Shown here: one piece after another, positions 1 through 13,345 of the stretch
Layout: each line of letters begins with the position of its first letter
Numbering within the stretch: the stretch's first letter is position 1
Source: Chamaea fasciata
Lineage: Eukaryota > Chordata > Aves > Passeriformes > Sylviidae
DNA: 64,000 bases
NCBI GenBank assembly: GCA_029207755.1
Contig: JARCOQ010000003.1
Coordinates: 91,900,646-91,964,645, forward strand
Reading direction: 5' to 3'
Program-made: the position numbers and the translations under genes
Notes under the pieces: model-generated
Told to the model about the DNA's origin: nothing
Databases searched by the model: none
The model's input: only the letters and a program-made list of their open reading frames with translations

Positions 1-639
1 TTCCTCTGTATCATAGGCCAGATTTGCAGCTTCACACATTTCTACAATAAAGTTCTGTGCACAAATATTTAGTCTTCCTTACAGAAGGAATACTGAACAC
101 TATATAAACTGTTAAATGCATTCATATTTGAACCGTAACATTTTCTTTTTTTTAATATCTCCTTATTTCTGCTAAGGACAAACATGCTGTTTGTATATAT
201 TAAATGTTTGCTAGCATATTTTCTTTTGCCTTGAGGCCTTTGCCTAAAGTGGAACCACTAAAAAAGGCTGGAGTAGGGGATTTTTCAGCTGGCAATACTA
301 CTGTAATCCAATTTGTAAAAACGTTAAAAGAAGACTCCAGAAATTGATGTATTTTCCCCCTTCAGGCAATTTTTGTGTGTTGCAAAGCTTCTAAGCCACT
401 TGTTATTATTCCATTTACACTGGCTTCATGACACTGGTTTCTGTGGAGGTGCCGTGATACTCTAATATAAAGTGAACCTATAAAAGCTAGAGAAGTGGAA
501 ATGTGGGTGATTTTCAGTTATTAGTACTTGGCCTGTGAAAAGAATCCTCTTCACAGACTTTCCACATGTCTAAATTTCTTATAGTACAGGCAAAAAATAC
601 AATTAGTTTTCCTTTGATAGGGTTTTGAGGATTTATGAG

Positions 640-718
640 TTCCAGTTTGTTTCTTTGGTTTTGGGGTTGTGGGGTTTTTTTTGTGGTTCTGTTTGGTTTT
701 TGTCACTTTTTTTTTCCA
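640..718. repeat. G/T-rich low-complexity tract
   Basis: Seen: irregular TTTGG/TTTTG/GGGGTT runs ending in a T9 tract. The two open frames over it are composition artefacts (K/P/T-rich on one strand, F/W/C-rich on the other). Similar tracts recur at 12.0, 12.6, 22.2 and 23.8 kb. Confidence 0.7.
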
Positions 719-1515
719 GCTGAAGAGTTCTGTACATTTTTCATTTCCAAACAACTCACAAGCGGGAGCAACAATATAATTTACAGCACTATGGATGTTC
801 TATTATGGATTTGTAAAACAAAGTTTTAAATTGAATTCATCCTCATTTATTCTGAAGTTGAAACAATGGTTCATTGATGTAATGTTGTTCCCAGCCTGAT
901 GTGGATCTCTCTCTAGAGCCTTCTGACATAGGAAATGCAAGCTAGCTTCACAAGTGAAGTTATGTAAAATAACAGATTCCTTTAAACACGCATGTGGAGT
1001 AATAGGACACACTTTCCAAAAAGATGACTGATGTGATATCCATATGTAAGAGTAAACAGACAACTCACGTAATGAAGCTTAAAATGACTAGAGCAAATGC
1101 TTTCTAAAAACATATCTTAAACTGTTAGACAAGGCCTGGGTGGCAAAATCCCTGAAAGATCTTTGTCTTCCTGGCTCAGTTTCTGGTTGTGTAGTGAAGT
1201 AACCTGGAATACATTACTTAAAGGTTTCAGCTGTTTTTTTCTCAAACACAAAAAGTCATTAGCTTTATAGTTAGTGAAATAACTTACTTCTTTTAAAGGT
1301 AAAACATTAGTTTTAGTCCTCTGGTAGTTATGGTTTATGGTATCACTGAATTTTGGCACTCTATAGCGTTGCTTTGTTTCTATCCAGTTTTTCAAATATT
1401 ATTAGCTGATGTTTTCTTTCCATGTCATTTAGCACAGAGACGTATGAAACCATTTCTGTAGCTGCATTTTGTGTACAGTACGTAGAAATAGTAAGAAAAT
1501 AGAAGGCATTTCTGC

Positions 1516-2061
1516 ATGGCAATAGCACAGTGCTGCAGCCCACTGGTTCATTTATTCAACAGTCACCATCTTAGTGACTGCCAAGACCTTGAGACACAAA
1601 CTGGCTGTTTTCCTCTCTTGATGCCTGCAACTGTGGAGAAGTGCGGTGATTTCCCATTAGGCAAATGGGTAACAACCCCACTAGGTCCATCCAGCAGCAG
1701 TCAGTGCTCTGGGAAGTGCTCTCTCCTCATGTGGTCCCACCAGACTGGAGCCGCTAGAGCTGGTAGTCCTGCCTTTTCCAGCACCTGCACCCCCTGGAAG
1801 CCCCTGGGCCACCCCCTACACCTAGGAGCTGCCACCTCTTCAGTTCTCCTCCTGGCCATGTGCTGGTTTGGCGTTGGTCAGGTCATGTCATGTGCTCCTG
1901 CTTCCTTGGGAACTCATGGCACTGTGGTCACAGGCTGCTGGGCACCATCAGGTCTTCCCACAGCAGGCATGGACCTTTGCTACCCTGGCTCTTTGGTGGC
2001 ACCTAGAGAAAAGGACTCCTTTTCCTCAACGCCAAGTACATCCAGAGCATTCAGCTTGTAG
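1516..2061. other. GC-elevated unassigned block with a 181-codon open frame
   Basis: Seen: roughly 1600-2050 is clearly richer in G+C than its surroundings, and one plus-strand frame stays open for 181 codons. The translation is rich in Ser, Pro, Gly, Cys and Leu, with no domain, signal or repeat I recognise. A second frame is open over 1868-2083. No polyadenylation signal or splice pair stands out. It could be a decayed mobile element or a GC-rich island inside the intron. I do not call it a gene. Confidence 0.3.
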
Positions 2062-2959
2062 CTTATTTCTGCTTATTGAATGAACTTGAGTATTTAGAGA
2101 ATATATAGGTGGGACTGGATGGAAAAGCGGTGGCACAGCTTCTTTCTTACCCTGTAATAAGGATCACATACTATGACAAAGATTCATAATCCTTAAGAAA
2201 GCTCATGATACACCTGTGAAAGCTGGAGTTGTCAGTATGCACTGAAGTTCCTAATCGGTGAGCCTAGATAAAAAGGAACCTTCCTCTCCTAGCAAAATAT
2301 TATTATTATAATTCCTGAAATTTATTTTTAGTTAAGCTTGAGCAATTTTCTCTCTTTATCTTCCTTTTTTCTGTGACTTAAAGAAAAAAGTTGAGGCTGG
2401 AGGCAGTGGGACTAAATATAAATTAAATATATATTTATTTTCTGTGATAGAAAATCAATTATAAATTATGGATCTTGTACTAATCTTATAGTAACTTGTT
2501 CTGCTACGTTTGTGTATGAGGTGCTGTCTCTGGTTTTAAATCTTCACTTCCTTTAGGCAACAGAATGGATGTAAATTATTAAGATAAGGCTTCTGTGATT
2601 CTACATGTGGCAGGTAAAAGCCTGGTTTTTTGAAATGGATGTGCTGATCTTTTGGCTTTAAGTACCATTTGGTGTCTTACCCTGTGGGTAACTCTTCTTA
2701 CTGCTGACAGCAAGCGGCTTCATAAAAGGTCATGTTATGGGTTTGTGTCCTGTAAATGTACTGTCATAGCACTGCTGCTGTTTCTGAGGAATAACTGGAG
2801 TTACCACCTTCTTGTAAATAACTGCTGTAGCTTCTCTTGTGTCCAGATATTCAGGTAGTTTAAACTAATTCTAATGACTAATTGGGAAGATAACATATCC
2901 ATTATTTGACTTTTTAGCTCATAAATTGAGGTTCAATGAAGTGCTTTCTGCTTGTATCA

Positions 2960-3745
2960 TAGCAGCTGTAGAGGGTGCAGATGCCTAGGCTCCCAGCGGG
3001 GACTGCAGCGGCTCTGTGACGGGAGGCCAGGGCTGCTCCAGCCAGACAGAGCCAGTTCCAGCTGGACACAGCTGATTCCAGCCAGACACAGCCGGTGCCA
3101 GCCGGACACAGCTGGTTCCAGCCGGACACAGCTGGTTCCAGCTTGATCCAACCACCCACCTCTGGCACAGCTAAGCCACAGCCAGGGCGGGGGCACCACA
3201 GGGAAACACACGTAAGAAAGGAAAGAAAACACCACAAAGAGGGGGAAAACTAGTGAGAGAAACTGATGTGAGACCACCAAAGTGAGAGAAGGAGGCGGAG
3301 GAGGTGCCACAGGCACCAGAGCAGGGTTTCCCCTGTGGCCTGTGGAAGACGCCATGGTGGAGCAAGAGGAGGATGTTTCCTGAAGAAACAACAGCCTGTG
3401 GAAAGTCCATGCTGGAACAAGGTAAAACTGTGAGGTGATAGAAGCTGCAGAGCAGCTATGAATGAGCCCCAGCCCCTATTCCCTGCACCGGCTAAGGGAA
3501 GAGGTGGAGGAATTGGGAAGAAAGGAATGAAGTTGAACCTGGGGAGATAGGGTTTTGATTAATCTATCTTTGTTTCTCAAAGTCCAAACATATTTTTATT
3601 AGTAATAAAATAAACTAATTTTCCCCAAGTCATATCTATTTGGGTTATGACAATAATCAGTAATTTATCTACCTGTCTTTATCCTGACCCAGGAACATTT
3701 CTGACCTATTCTCCTCCCATCCTGTTGATAAGGGTTAATGAGTGC
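2960..3745 (+). mobile_element. Avian endogenous retrovirus LTR, plus strand, degenerate
   Basis: Seen: a GC-rich start with GACAGAGCCAGTTCCAGC-type sequence, purine-rich GGAGGCGGAGGAGGTGCC, blocks such as CATGCTGGAACAAGG and AGAAGCTGCAGAGCAGC, then AATAAA at 3604-3609 and TTATCCTGACCCAGGA. From memory these follow, in order, a common avian LTR of the ERVL-like class (TGTGTTGGGTTTGCATGG start, CTGGAGCAGG repeats, GTAATAAATTAAA, TTATCTCGACCCA). The first ~30 bp and last ~50 bp are missing or unrecognisable. The 3' end breaks exactly where the next, inverted LTR starts. No internal viral reading frame is present. Confidence 0.6.
3038..3150 (+). repeat. 20-bp minisatellite inside the LTR, about 5.6 copies
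   Basis: Seen: units starting at 3038, 3058, 3078, 3098 and 3118 plus a partial at 3138. The two most alike (3098 and 3118) are identical: CCAGCCGGACACAGCTGGTT. The others differ at 2-5 positions. The unit resembles the AGAGCCAGTGCCAGCCGG stretch near the start of this LTR family, so it probably expanded from LTR sequence. A 20-bp unit shifts frame every copy, so it is not a protein repeat. Confidence 0.85.
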
Positions 3746-4300
3746 TGTGGTGTGACATTGGCCAAACTGCAGGCACCCATAGAAGTCATTCGTTTACCCT
3801 CTCCTGCTACAGTTGGGCAGAGGAGAGGGAAATAATAAATGAGTTGAGATAACAATTGGGAGAAAAAAACACTCTAAGGTCAAGACAGGTTCAAACTTTA
3901 AAGGTATAAAGTTCATTCATTATTAACAGAGTCAGAGGAGGATAATAAGAAGTACAATAAGCCTTTAAAACATTTTTTTTTCCCCCAGCCCCTCCCTCCT
4001 TCCCAGTGACAGTGCAGGGAGACAGGGTGTAGGGATTTTGGTCACTTCATCAGTCAAGATCTGCTCATCCAGGGAGAGGAGTCTTATTTGTTATGCCATG
4101 CTTTTCTCTTCTCAGTTTGTTTTATCATAGTTCTCACCATGGCTTGCAGAACAATCTTGGCTCAAATGCTTGAAGCAGCGTCTCCCTCTCTTTTTTTTTC
4201 CACTGACCTTGGTGCCGCCATGTTGTTTTCCCTCACGGATTTGCCTTTTCCTATAGTTACAAGCCACCCCAGAAGATGAGGGTAACCCAGTTTCTTATTA
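3746..4300 (-). mobile_element. Avian endogenous retrovirus LTR, minus strand, degenerate, same family
   Basis: Seen: starts TGTGGTGTGACATTGGCC and continues with GCAGGCACCC, GAGTTGAGATAACAATTGGG, CAGAGTCAGAGGAGGATAAT, CCCCTCCCTCCTTCCCAG, GTGCAGGGAGACAGGG and CACTGACCTTGGTGCCGCC. On the minus strand these correspond, in the right order, to the family of the LTR at 2960-3745 (its 3' end lies at 3746). Most of the central CTGGAGCAGG-type region is deleted. The far end is poorly defined, about 4290-4310. Confidence 0.58.
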
Positions 4301-4449
4301 ATAGAAACCTTGGGGGAGGTTAGAGTTAAGCAAAGCTGAATGACTGGTGTTTATATATGTAGGGTTTATTTTAGAACAATTGTGTTGCAAAGGAAAGCAG
4401 GTATGTAGGTTGTTATTATCTTTAGTAATCTAGCAATGTAAAAGCATAA

Positions 4450-5170
4450 AATGAACACTTTAGAAAATGTATACAGAAAAGAAAGAAGGAGAGGATAAAA
4501 GTATAAAAATACCACTGCGCATGGATCCAGCAATGAGATTTGATTGTCCATCTTTTGGTCAGAGTCATGGTGGCCATCTTGGTCTGTTGCAGGTGAGGGA
4601 AGCCTATGAAGCACAAGCTCAGTGGGTTAACTTAACTTCAGCTTTAGGTGGAAGGCCCAGGTACCAACCCTGGGGATGGCCATTTTATGCTGTTGCAGCA
4701 CCACCGGTCTGGCCCACTGGTGGAAGCCCCCAGAACTGAGTCTGGGCATGCTTCTGGAGTCCTTGGTTTATGACACCTTCCAAGACATTGCCTCTCATGT
4801 CAGCATGGTTGAGGAAGATATGGTCCATCAGAAGGGATGAATACCTTCAGGCCTATGTACGAACATCCCCTGTGAGTGTAAATGTCCAACACCTTCCTCA
4901 GGGAAGATAGATGAGGGGCAGTTTTAGAACTGAGACCATTGTGAAACAGGAGGACATTAATGGTAAAGAACACTGCCCTGCCTCTGCAGAGTCTGCTTCT
5001 TACCTGTCCTCTCCCTTACCTGGCTCAAAACCCAGGGCACAAATAACTCTCCTTGTCCCCCTTGCATGGGTGAGTGTGCCAACCTTACCTGCAAAGCACC
5101 CTGCTGCCTCCACAAATGACAAAAATGTTTTAAGTCATTAACCATTAACATTCCAGTCTCTCACACCTGT
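4450..5170. mobile_element. Probable old retroelement block, unclassified
   Basis: Seen: G+C above the surrounding intron, with a 90-codon plus frame (4467-4739) that has no recognisable domain. Its last 50 bp (about 5124-5170) align to 56893-56940 at roughly 80% identity, including ACATTCCAGTCTCT versus ACATTTCAGTCTCT. That second locus resembles an avian ERV LTR. This suggests the block is a more decayed relative. Boundaries are approximate and no target-site duplication was found. Confidence 0.35.
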
Positions 5171-6956
5171 AAGTCTGCAAGATCTTTAAGTGCAATGACT
5201 TAGGGTAGAAAAGAATGTGTTTGTATTCCTTTAATGCGAATTGCAATGTCAACCTGAAGAATGATCTTCTGGTATTTGAAGGAGGATGCTATAGAAAAAA
5301 ATTATTTGGCTCCTAAGGATCCATATTGTAGGAGTGACCCTTATTATAAAAGAACCAAAATAGGTTAGTGTAGAAATCATACCAATGTACTAAAGCATCC
5401 GCCACCCCAGAATGAGCATCTCTGTATAAGGAAAGAGTTTCAGTTTATGTTTAGAAATTTTAGGAAGTTTAACTGGAAAGTTCTGTTCCTTTCCCATTGT
5501 AACTGGCCCAGTGCCAAAAGAGAAGCAACTGTTGGACCTTGTCACTGTTCTTCAAATCCTGTACTTCTCCTTACTGGCAGCAAGCCAAATTGTCCCTCCT
5601 AAAATATTAAGTATTTAGGAAGGAGCACAAAGGAGCTAAGGGGCTTTTTGGAGTGTTTCTAGCAGGGTATCTGAGAAAACCCCTGTGCACAGCTTTTCTT
5701 TTGTTTTCTGTAACGTTTGTTATTTTTCATTTATTAAACCTTTTACTTTACAAAACACCTCTGAAGAGCAGTCTCACGCAAATTATTTTAAGCCAATCTG
5801 CAAGGGCTGGACCCTCAGAGATTGAAGCATTTACAGGTGGTTTATAACACTCTGGCCACATGTTAAATTGTATCATACCAAGAAGTCAGGATGTCCACCC
5901 ACAGCTCAGATGAGTTCATTTATATGAAGCAAATCCAGACCAAGTGGAGGAAACAGGAATGAGGGAGCAAAATCTTTGTAGTTCTGCACTGATATAACTT
6001 TTTTTTGGGTCATTTTATTGTGGGTCTTTTTTTAGCTCTCCCATGTAGTGTGAAACGTTGAGGCTAGCTGCTTCTGACTCAAGCTGATTTTCCTTTCTTC
6101 CCCTGCAATGCATGCTAGTTTCCTGTAATTTAGCAAGAAATGTTAGATGTAGGAAATACTGAAGTGCTATCCAAAGAAACCCCAAAGCCCATTCCTTAAA
6201 ACAAGAACTCTCTGAATCACTTCTCAAAGACAGAGAGACATATAAGTAAGATCAGAAAACACATACCTAAATTAATAATGAACTGTCAGAGTACACTCCA
6301 AATGTAGGACAAAAAAGATAACCACTCTAATTTATTAAATAGAACAACAGCCACATTTCCCTAAAAACTGCAGTGTCTAGTGAAGGTGAGAGAACATGCA
6401 AACGCATGAACATAAGATGTGGCAAGCCTTATGGTAGTTCTGCAGTTTGAAGACTGAGGGGAAAATCAACCTAGTTATTTCTGGAACTGGAGTAAATGAG
6501 CCTGAAAAGAATAGGAATATTAGGTAGACAAGTACACAAAAGTTAAAAAGATTAGAGGGAACATCTAATTACCACATGGGAGACAATGTTGTTTAAAATG
6601 AAAGGAAGAAATTGTAGAAAAAATTTTGCTGACTTGTGTTGCCTTGACTGTATGCCTTTATTTGTATTTAAAGCTCTTCTTGCTTTGATCTCTGACTCTT
6701 CTATTTGTTTTCCAAAGCTCAAAATTGGCAAGAGATGGGGAACCACCCTACCGGAGTAATTGAAGCATGGAGCTCCTCTTATGGGTTTTTATAAATGAAA
6801 ATGGTCTTTAATAAACCTAATTTTGGAAAAGAATACCTAGTTCAGTGACACTGCTCTGCTAGTATTTTGTTTACAGCTATTTCTCTTCTGTAGTTCTGGA
6901 TGCCAATTAATGAACTATAACTTTGGACCATAAATTTCAAGGGCAAGGTGTTTTTG

Positions 6957-6965
<9 letters not shown>
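5171..6965. other. Intron, no feature seen
   Basis: AT-rich sequence. I see no LINE, LTR, exon or long tandem repeat. The open frames here are short and without domain character. Confidence 0.6.
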
Positions 6966-7009
<44 letters not shown>

Positions 7010-7032
7010 CATGGATTGTCTTACCCACCTAG

Positions 7033-7066
<34 letters not shown>
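6966..7066. repeat. Poly(T) 40 facing poly(A) 29 across a 32-bp spacer
   Basis: Seen: uninterrupted T from 6966 to 7005, then 32 bp of mixed sequence, then uninterrupted A from 7038 to 7066 and a purine tail (AAAAGAGAGA) beyond. As an inverted repeat it could fold into a hairpin with about 29 A-T pairs. It is not the tail of any element I can recognise. Run lengths of this kind are often imprecise in assemblies. Confidence 0.9.
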
Positions 7067-7068
<2 letters not shown>

Positions 7069-8024
7069 AAAAAAGAGAGAAGGCTTTTTTGGTGGGCTTT
7101 TTGTGTTTGTTCATTTGGGTTTTTTTAATGATCTGTTTCAAAGTGTAACAAGCTCTTTCGGAGTAAAATTTGAACAAAAACTGGTTTTCTGGCAGGGTTA
7201 TCGTATACACACTCAATCACATATCCCTATTTCACAGTACAGAAATTAACCAATGATTAGCTAAGCTGCCAGTATAGTATTGTTTTTGTGGGACAGTAAT
7301 GGTGTCTTACATCTCAATTATGAGAAATTAATCATTAAAAAAAAAATCTCACTTGCATCAGCCAGATCTAACAAATTGCATTTAGAGATGTTTCAGTAAA
7401 GGATCTAAGCATTTTTCCTCAATCAATTTTACCCTTAAAAAATCCAGATTTTGGGAAATTGTCTTATAATCAATATTACAATGTAATTATAGATTATCAA
7501 AAATTCTATTTTGTATGTAAAGGTAAGACTACTAGTAAGAGGGGATATGTAAGGTAATTTATTCTGAAGATCTTACATGGAAGTGTGGTGGTTTTGTCTG
7601 TTTTCTAGTCAGTTAATGTTTATCACACTGAACATATGATATCCATGGTTTTGCTGAAGCAACACCTGGAGGATAGACAGGATAGTCTTAGCTATGTCAA
7701 ACTGTAGGAAGTATCTCAGTGAGTCAAGGCCTGAGTATCTACTTCGAGGTGTCCTAAATTTACCTGTCGTCATCTTAAAATGAGTCCTAACACAAAAAAA
7801 ATTGTCTTTAGTAGGTACAAAGAGGCCTTTCTTTTATTGCTTTCTGGAGACCACAAAAATGTGTTAACATAGGAGAGTTTTAAATGTCAAGGAAATATTT
7901 GAAATTTTGCAGTGAATGTTTAGAGGTGCATCAGGGTAAAGCCCACAATGTGTTTGCAGTTCAGATGTAAAAACATGATGTTTATCCTAATGCTCATCAC
8001 ATCTACTGATGGGCTTTATTATAA

Positions 8025-10399
<2,375 letters not shown>

Positions 10400-10435
10400 A
10401 TTTGGTCTGTCAAATAGATATTTGACAGACCAAAT
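10400..10435. repeat. Perfect 16-bp inverted repeat with 4-nt loop
   Basis: Seen: ATTTGGTCTGTCAAAT at 10400-10415, AGAT, then its exact reverse complement at 10420-10435. All 16 pairs match. Complementarity stops at both outer ends. It could form a short cruciform or, if transcribed, a stable small hairpin. Flanking sequence shows no further pairing of the length expected for a microRNA precursor. Confidence 0.9.
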
Positions 10436-12020
10436 ATTGCCAGTCAGTAGAAGTCTGCCAGCTACCCATCCCCAGCTAGTTTGCCTTCCTAAACTATATG
10501 CCTATCCCTGCTTTTGGCCAGCTCTTTCATTCTTCTCTTGAGGAACTGAATTACTGTTCTGTTAGAAGCAAGGGGAGCATTGAAGTGCTACTGAATGCTG
10601 CTGCCAGCTGAGAGTTTGGGATATTACGGGTTCAGGATGCAGAGTTTGAAAAACTCAGAAGGGCACTAAACCAGGGAACAAGGCAAGTTAAGCACTTCTG
10701 TGGTGATTGAATGGCCTCTGAAGTTTTACCCATACTTGGTACCCCTAGCAGAGAGAGAACATTACATCCCCATCCTTGGGCTAAGATTCTGACCTGTGCC
10801 TTTTACTTAGTGTATTCTTCATTTATGACCTCAGTTCCTATGCAGCAATGACATAACTGGATCCTTTGTGTTTTTAAAATGGAGAATTAAGAATGAAGCT
10901 AGTGAGACCACGTTATGGCGCTGTAAACCCTTGAAGATTTGGTAGCATTTGTGTGACTTAGCCTGCTGTCACCCATATACCATGTGGATATTAACATTAA
11001 CTACATCAGATTTTTGTGGCAGTAGACCAGAGAGTTTAACAAGACACTGATGTAGTTGGGCAGTTACTGAATTTTGAGGCTGAAATGTAGGTTTCTTTAC
11101 TGGATCATTCCTTTACCAGATTTATATGTGTGTTTCTGAGATTCTCTAATATTTTTAAGTAATAATACTCTAACTTTTCTCAGTGATAACATCAGCTCTC
11201 TAAGTTCTGGTATTGGTGGAAACTTGAACTGGTCTTATTTTCGAGAAATAAAATTATCTGTGGAATTTTCAAACACATGATTATATCAGTGAAAAGAACT
11301 ATGAACTTCAGAAGTAAGTTCAATTTATAGCATCAGTCAGCTTAAAACATGAAATGATTTAATGACCATTACAATCATGGTTTCATGTATAAACATAATC
11401 TTTTAGCACTGGATTAGGAGAATTGAGGGATAACTCCTCTTTCTGTAATATGTGGTTGCTTTTTATATTTGTAGTGGTTTACATCATAAGAAATATATTT
11501 AGGCTTTGCGGGGAATGCAGAAGGAGGAAACAAAGTCCTAGGATTTTGCTTAATTCCCTGGTAAAATCAGTTTAATGCTTACTTTCCTAGACTGAAGTAA
11601 ACAAACCATTTTTTTAAAAGGTGCTTTGAGGGCTACATACAGAATTAAAAAATCAGCATTGCTGTATCATTTTAGTAGTTTTCTTCAGAAAGTCAGAAGT
11701 ATTCCTCCCCTACAGAAAACTTGCCCATGTTTGACAATAGAGACAATTGCTCTTTAAATTACAGCAGAATCTGAACCGCTGTGCATACTTATAATTTGAT
11801 GGTCTTTCTTCTATCATTAAGTACCATGGCCTGCCATTCAGGGAATCCAGCTGTCAAGCGGAAAAAATTAGTTAAAGTACAAAAGTCATTTCACAGTGTG
11901 TTCCTAGTCATCAACATAAAATGAAACATCATGGGGTTTAGCTTATATTTGGATACACTGGTGTCTGCTACTAAGCATTAAGATGCCCTCTAAAGTTAAT
12001 AATCCTTGGTTCATTTGCAG
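10436..12020. other. Intron, no feature seen
   Basis: Plain AT-rich sequence. I recognise no repeat family and no exon. Confidence 0.55.
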
Positions 12021-12140
12021 AGGTTTCTTTTGGTTTGTTGGGGTTGTTTTTGTTTTTGTTTGTTTTGTGTTTTTTTGTTGTTTGTTTTTGTTGATGTTTT
12101 TTATTTGTGTGTGTGTGGGTGTATGTGGTTGTTTTTGTTA
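12021..12140. repeat. G/T-rich low-complexity tract with a short (GT)n
   Basis: Seen: irregular TTTTTG/TTTGTT units followed by GTGTGTGTGTGGGTG near 12108-12124. The minus-strand frame over it is a Lys/Asn/Thr/Gln-rich artefact. Confidence 0.75.
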
Positions 12141-12570
12141 TTTCTAACCATATTTTGTAGTGTAGAATTCGTGGACAGTGTTTAAAAAACAAGCCAGATG
12201 TACAGGGCTTGGTGTTTCTTCATACCTTTTCTTGACCGCTGTTCTACAGCAGCAGCTATTCCCTGCCAGAGGTAGAGCTCAGGAAGAATGGCTTTCTATT
12301 CTGTTTGCCCGCAGGCCATGTTTCCTTTCTTCTTTTGTTCTTTGATTTCTCAAAGCTTTCTGCTCACACCCAGCATTAACATTTATACTGGCAGTCACCT
12401 CATCTTTCCTTATGCACCTTCCCAAAGCTTCTTTTAAAATCCCTTTTGACATCAACAGCAGAAAGCAGCGATGCACTTCCATGGTGTATAACCTTTGAAG
12501 AAATTTTCTGGTTTTTTCATCCCTTGCAGATCTTGTTCTTCCTCAGTATCTGTTAGGTGGTGGGAGACTG

Positions 12571-12663
12571 TTTTGTTTTGGTTGGTTTTTGCTTTGTGTT
12601 TATTTTTTTTTGTTTGGTTTGATTTTTGTTGTTGTTGTTTTGTTTGGTTGTTTGTTTTATGGT
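12571..12663. repeat. G/T-rich low-complexity tract with (GTT)n
   Basis: Seen: TTTTGG and TTTGT units with GTTGTTGTTGTT at about 12627-12640. As in the tract 450 bp upstream, T and G lie on the plus strand. Confidence 0.75.
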
Positions 12664-13241
12664 TCAATGCTTTTGATAATATAAAATAAACAAAAAAAAT
12701 GGAAAAATTTCCCCAACCAACTTAGTTTGATTCTGTGAGTTTGTCAAGGTAATTTTCCTGACACTGGGATTTTTTTCCAGTCAACATGGATCCCAGTGAA
12801 TGTAATGGACTTCTGGACTTAAGCTAATGTTTTTTGGGTTTTGCTTGTTTCCCTCCCTCAAGTACCCTAAGTACCCTTTCTGCACTCAATTTTAAGAGTT
12901 AAAGTTTGCTTGTCATTTGGTCAGTGCTTGAACTGCTTCCTACTTGTCCATGAGTCTGGTTAATGGCTGTGTAGTTCTACCAACAAACTGTGATACCATG
13001 ATGAGAGCAGTTACTCTCTGGGAGTGAATGAATAATCTAATCAATAATCTGAGGCAAATATTTCAAGTTCACAGTAGGAAGTTAAATTGGCAAGAAAATA
13101 CCAACTTCATGCAACTTGTATGCATAATGATTCTCTGCTATTCAGTGTGAGATAAGTACTCTCCTGAATCTTCAACCATTGCCAGTTAATCTGTGTGGTT
13201 CAGTCATGGGTGCTCTTTTATCAATTAGACAATATTTAATT

Positions 13242-13345
13242 TTCATAGAATCATAGAAGATTTGAAGAAACTGTAAAAATCATCTATCTCAAAACCTCAC
13301 CAGCACCATGGGCAGGGAACTCTTCCATTAGCAGATTCAATCATT
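13242..13345 (-). mobile_element. CR1 LINE, 3' end fragment, minus strand
   Basis: Seen: TTCATAGAATCATAGAAG at 13242-13259 is the inverse complement of the ATTCTATGATTCTATG terminus of CR1. AAATCATCTATCTCAAAA and CACCATGGGCAGGGAACTCTTCC follow, matching the last ~100 bp of CR1 in minus orientation. It is heavily 5'-truncated, as usual for CR1, and non-coding. Confidence 0.72.

Noticed and set aside
2960..4300. Possible provirus with internal genes between the two LTRs
   Set aside because: The LTRs are inverted relative to each other and directly adjacent, so no gag, pol or env lies between them.
4467..4739. 90-codon open frame with some gag-like appearance (Trp/Pro/Gly-rich end)
   Set aside because: No recognisable domain or zinc knuckle. 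It lies in a decayed block with retroelement-like ends, so I list the block but not a gene.
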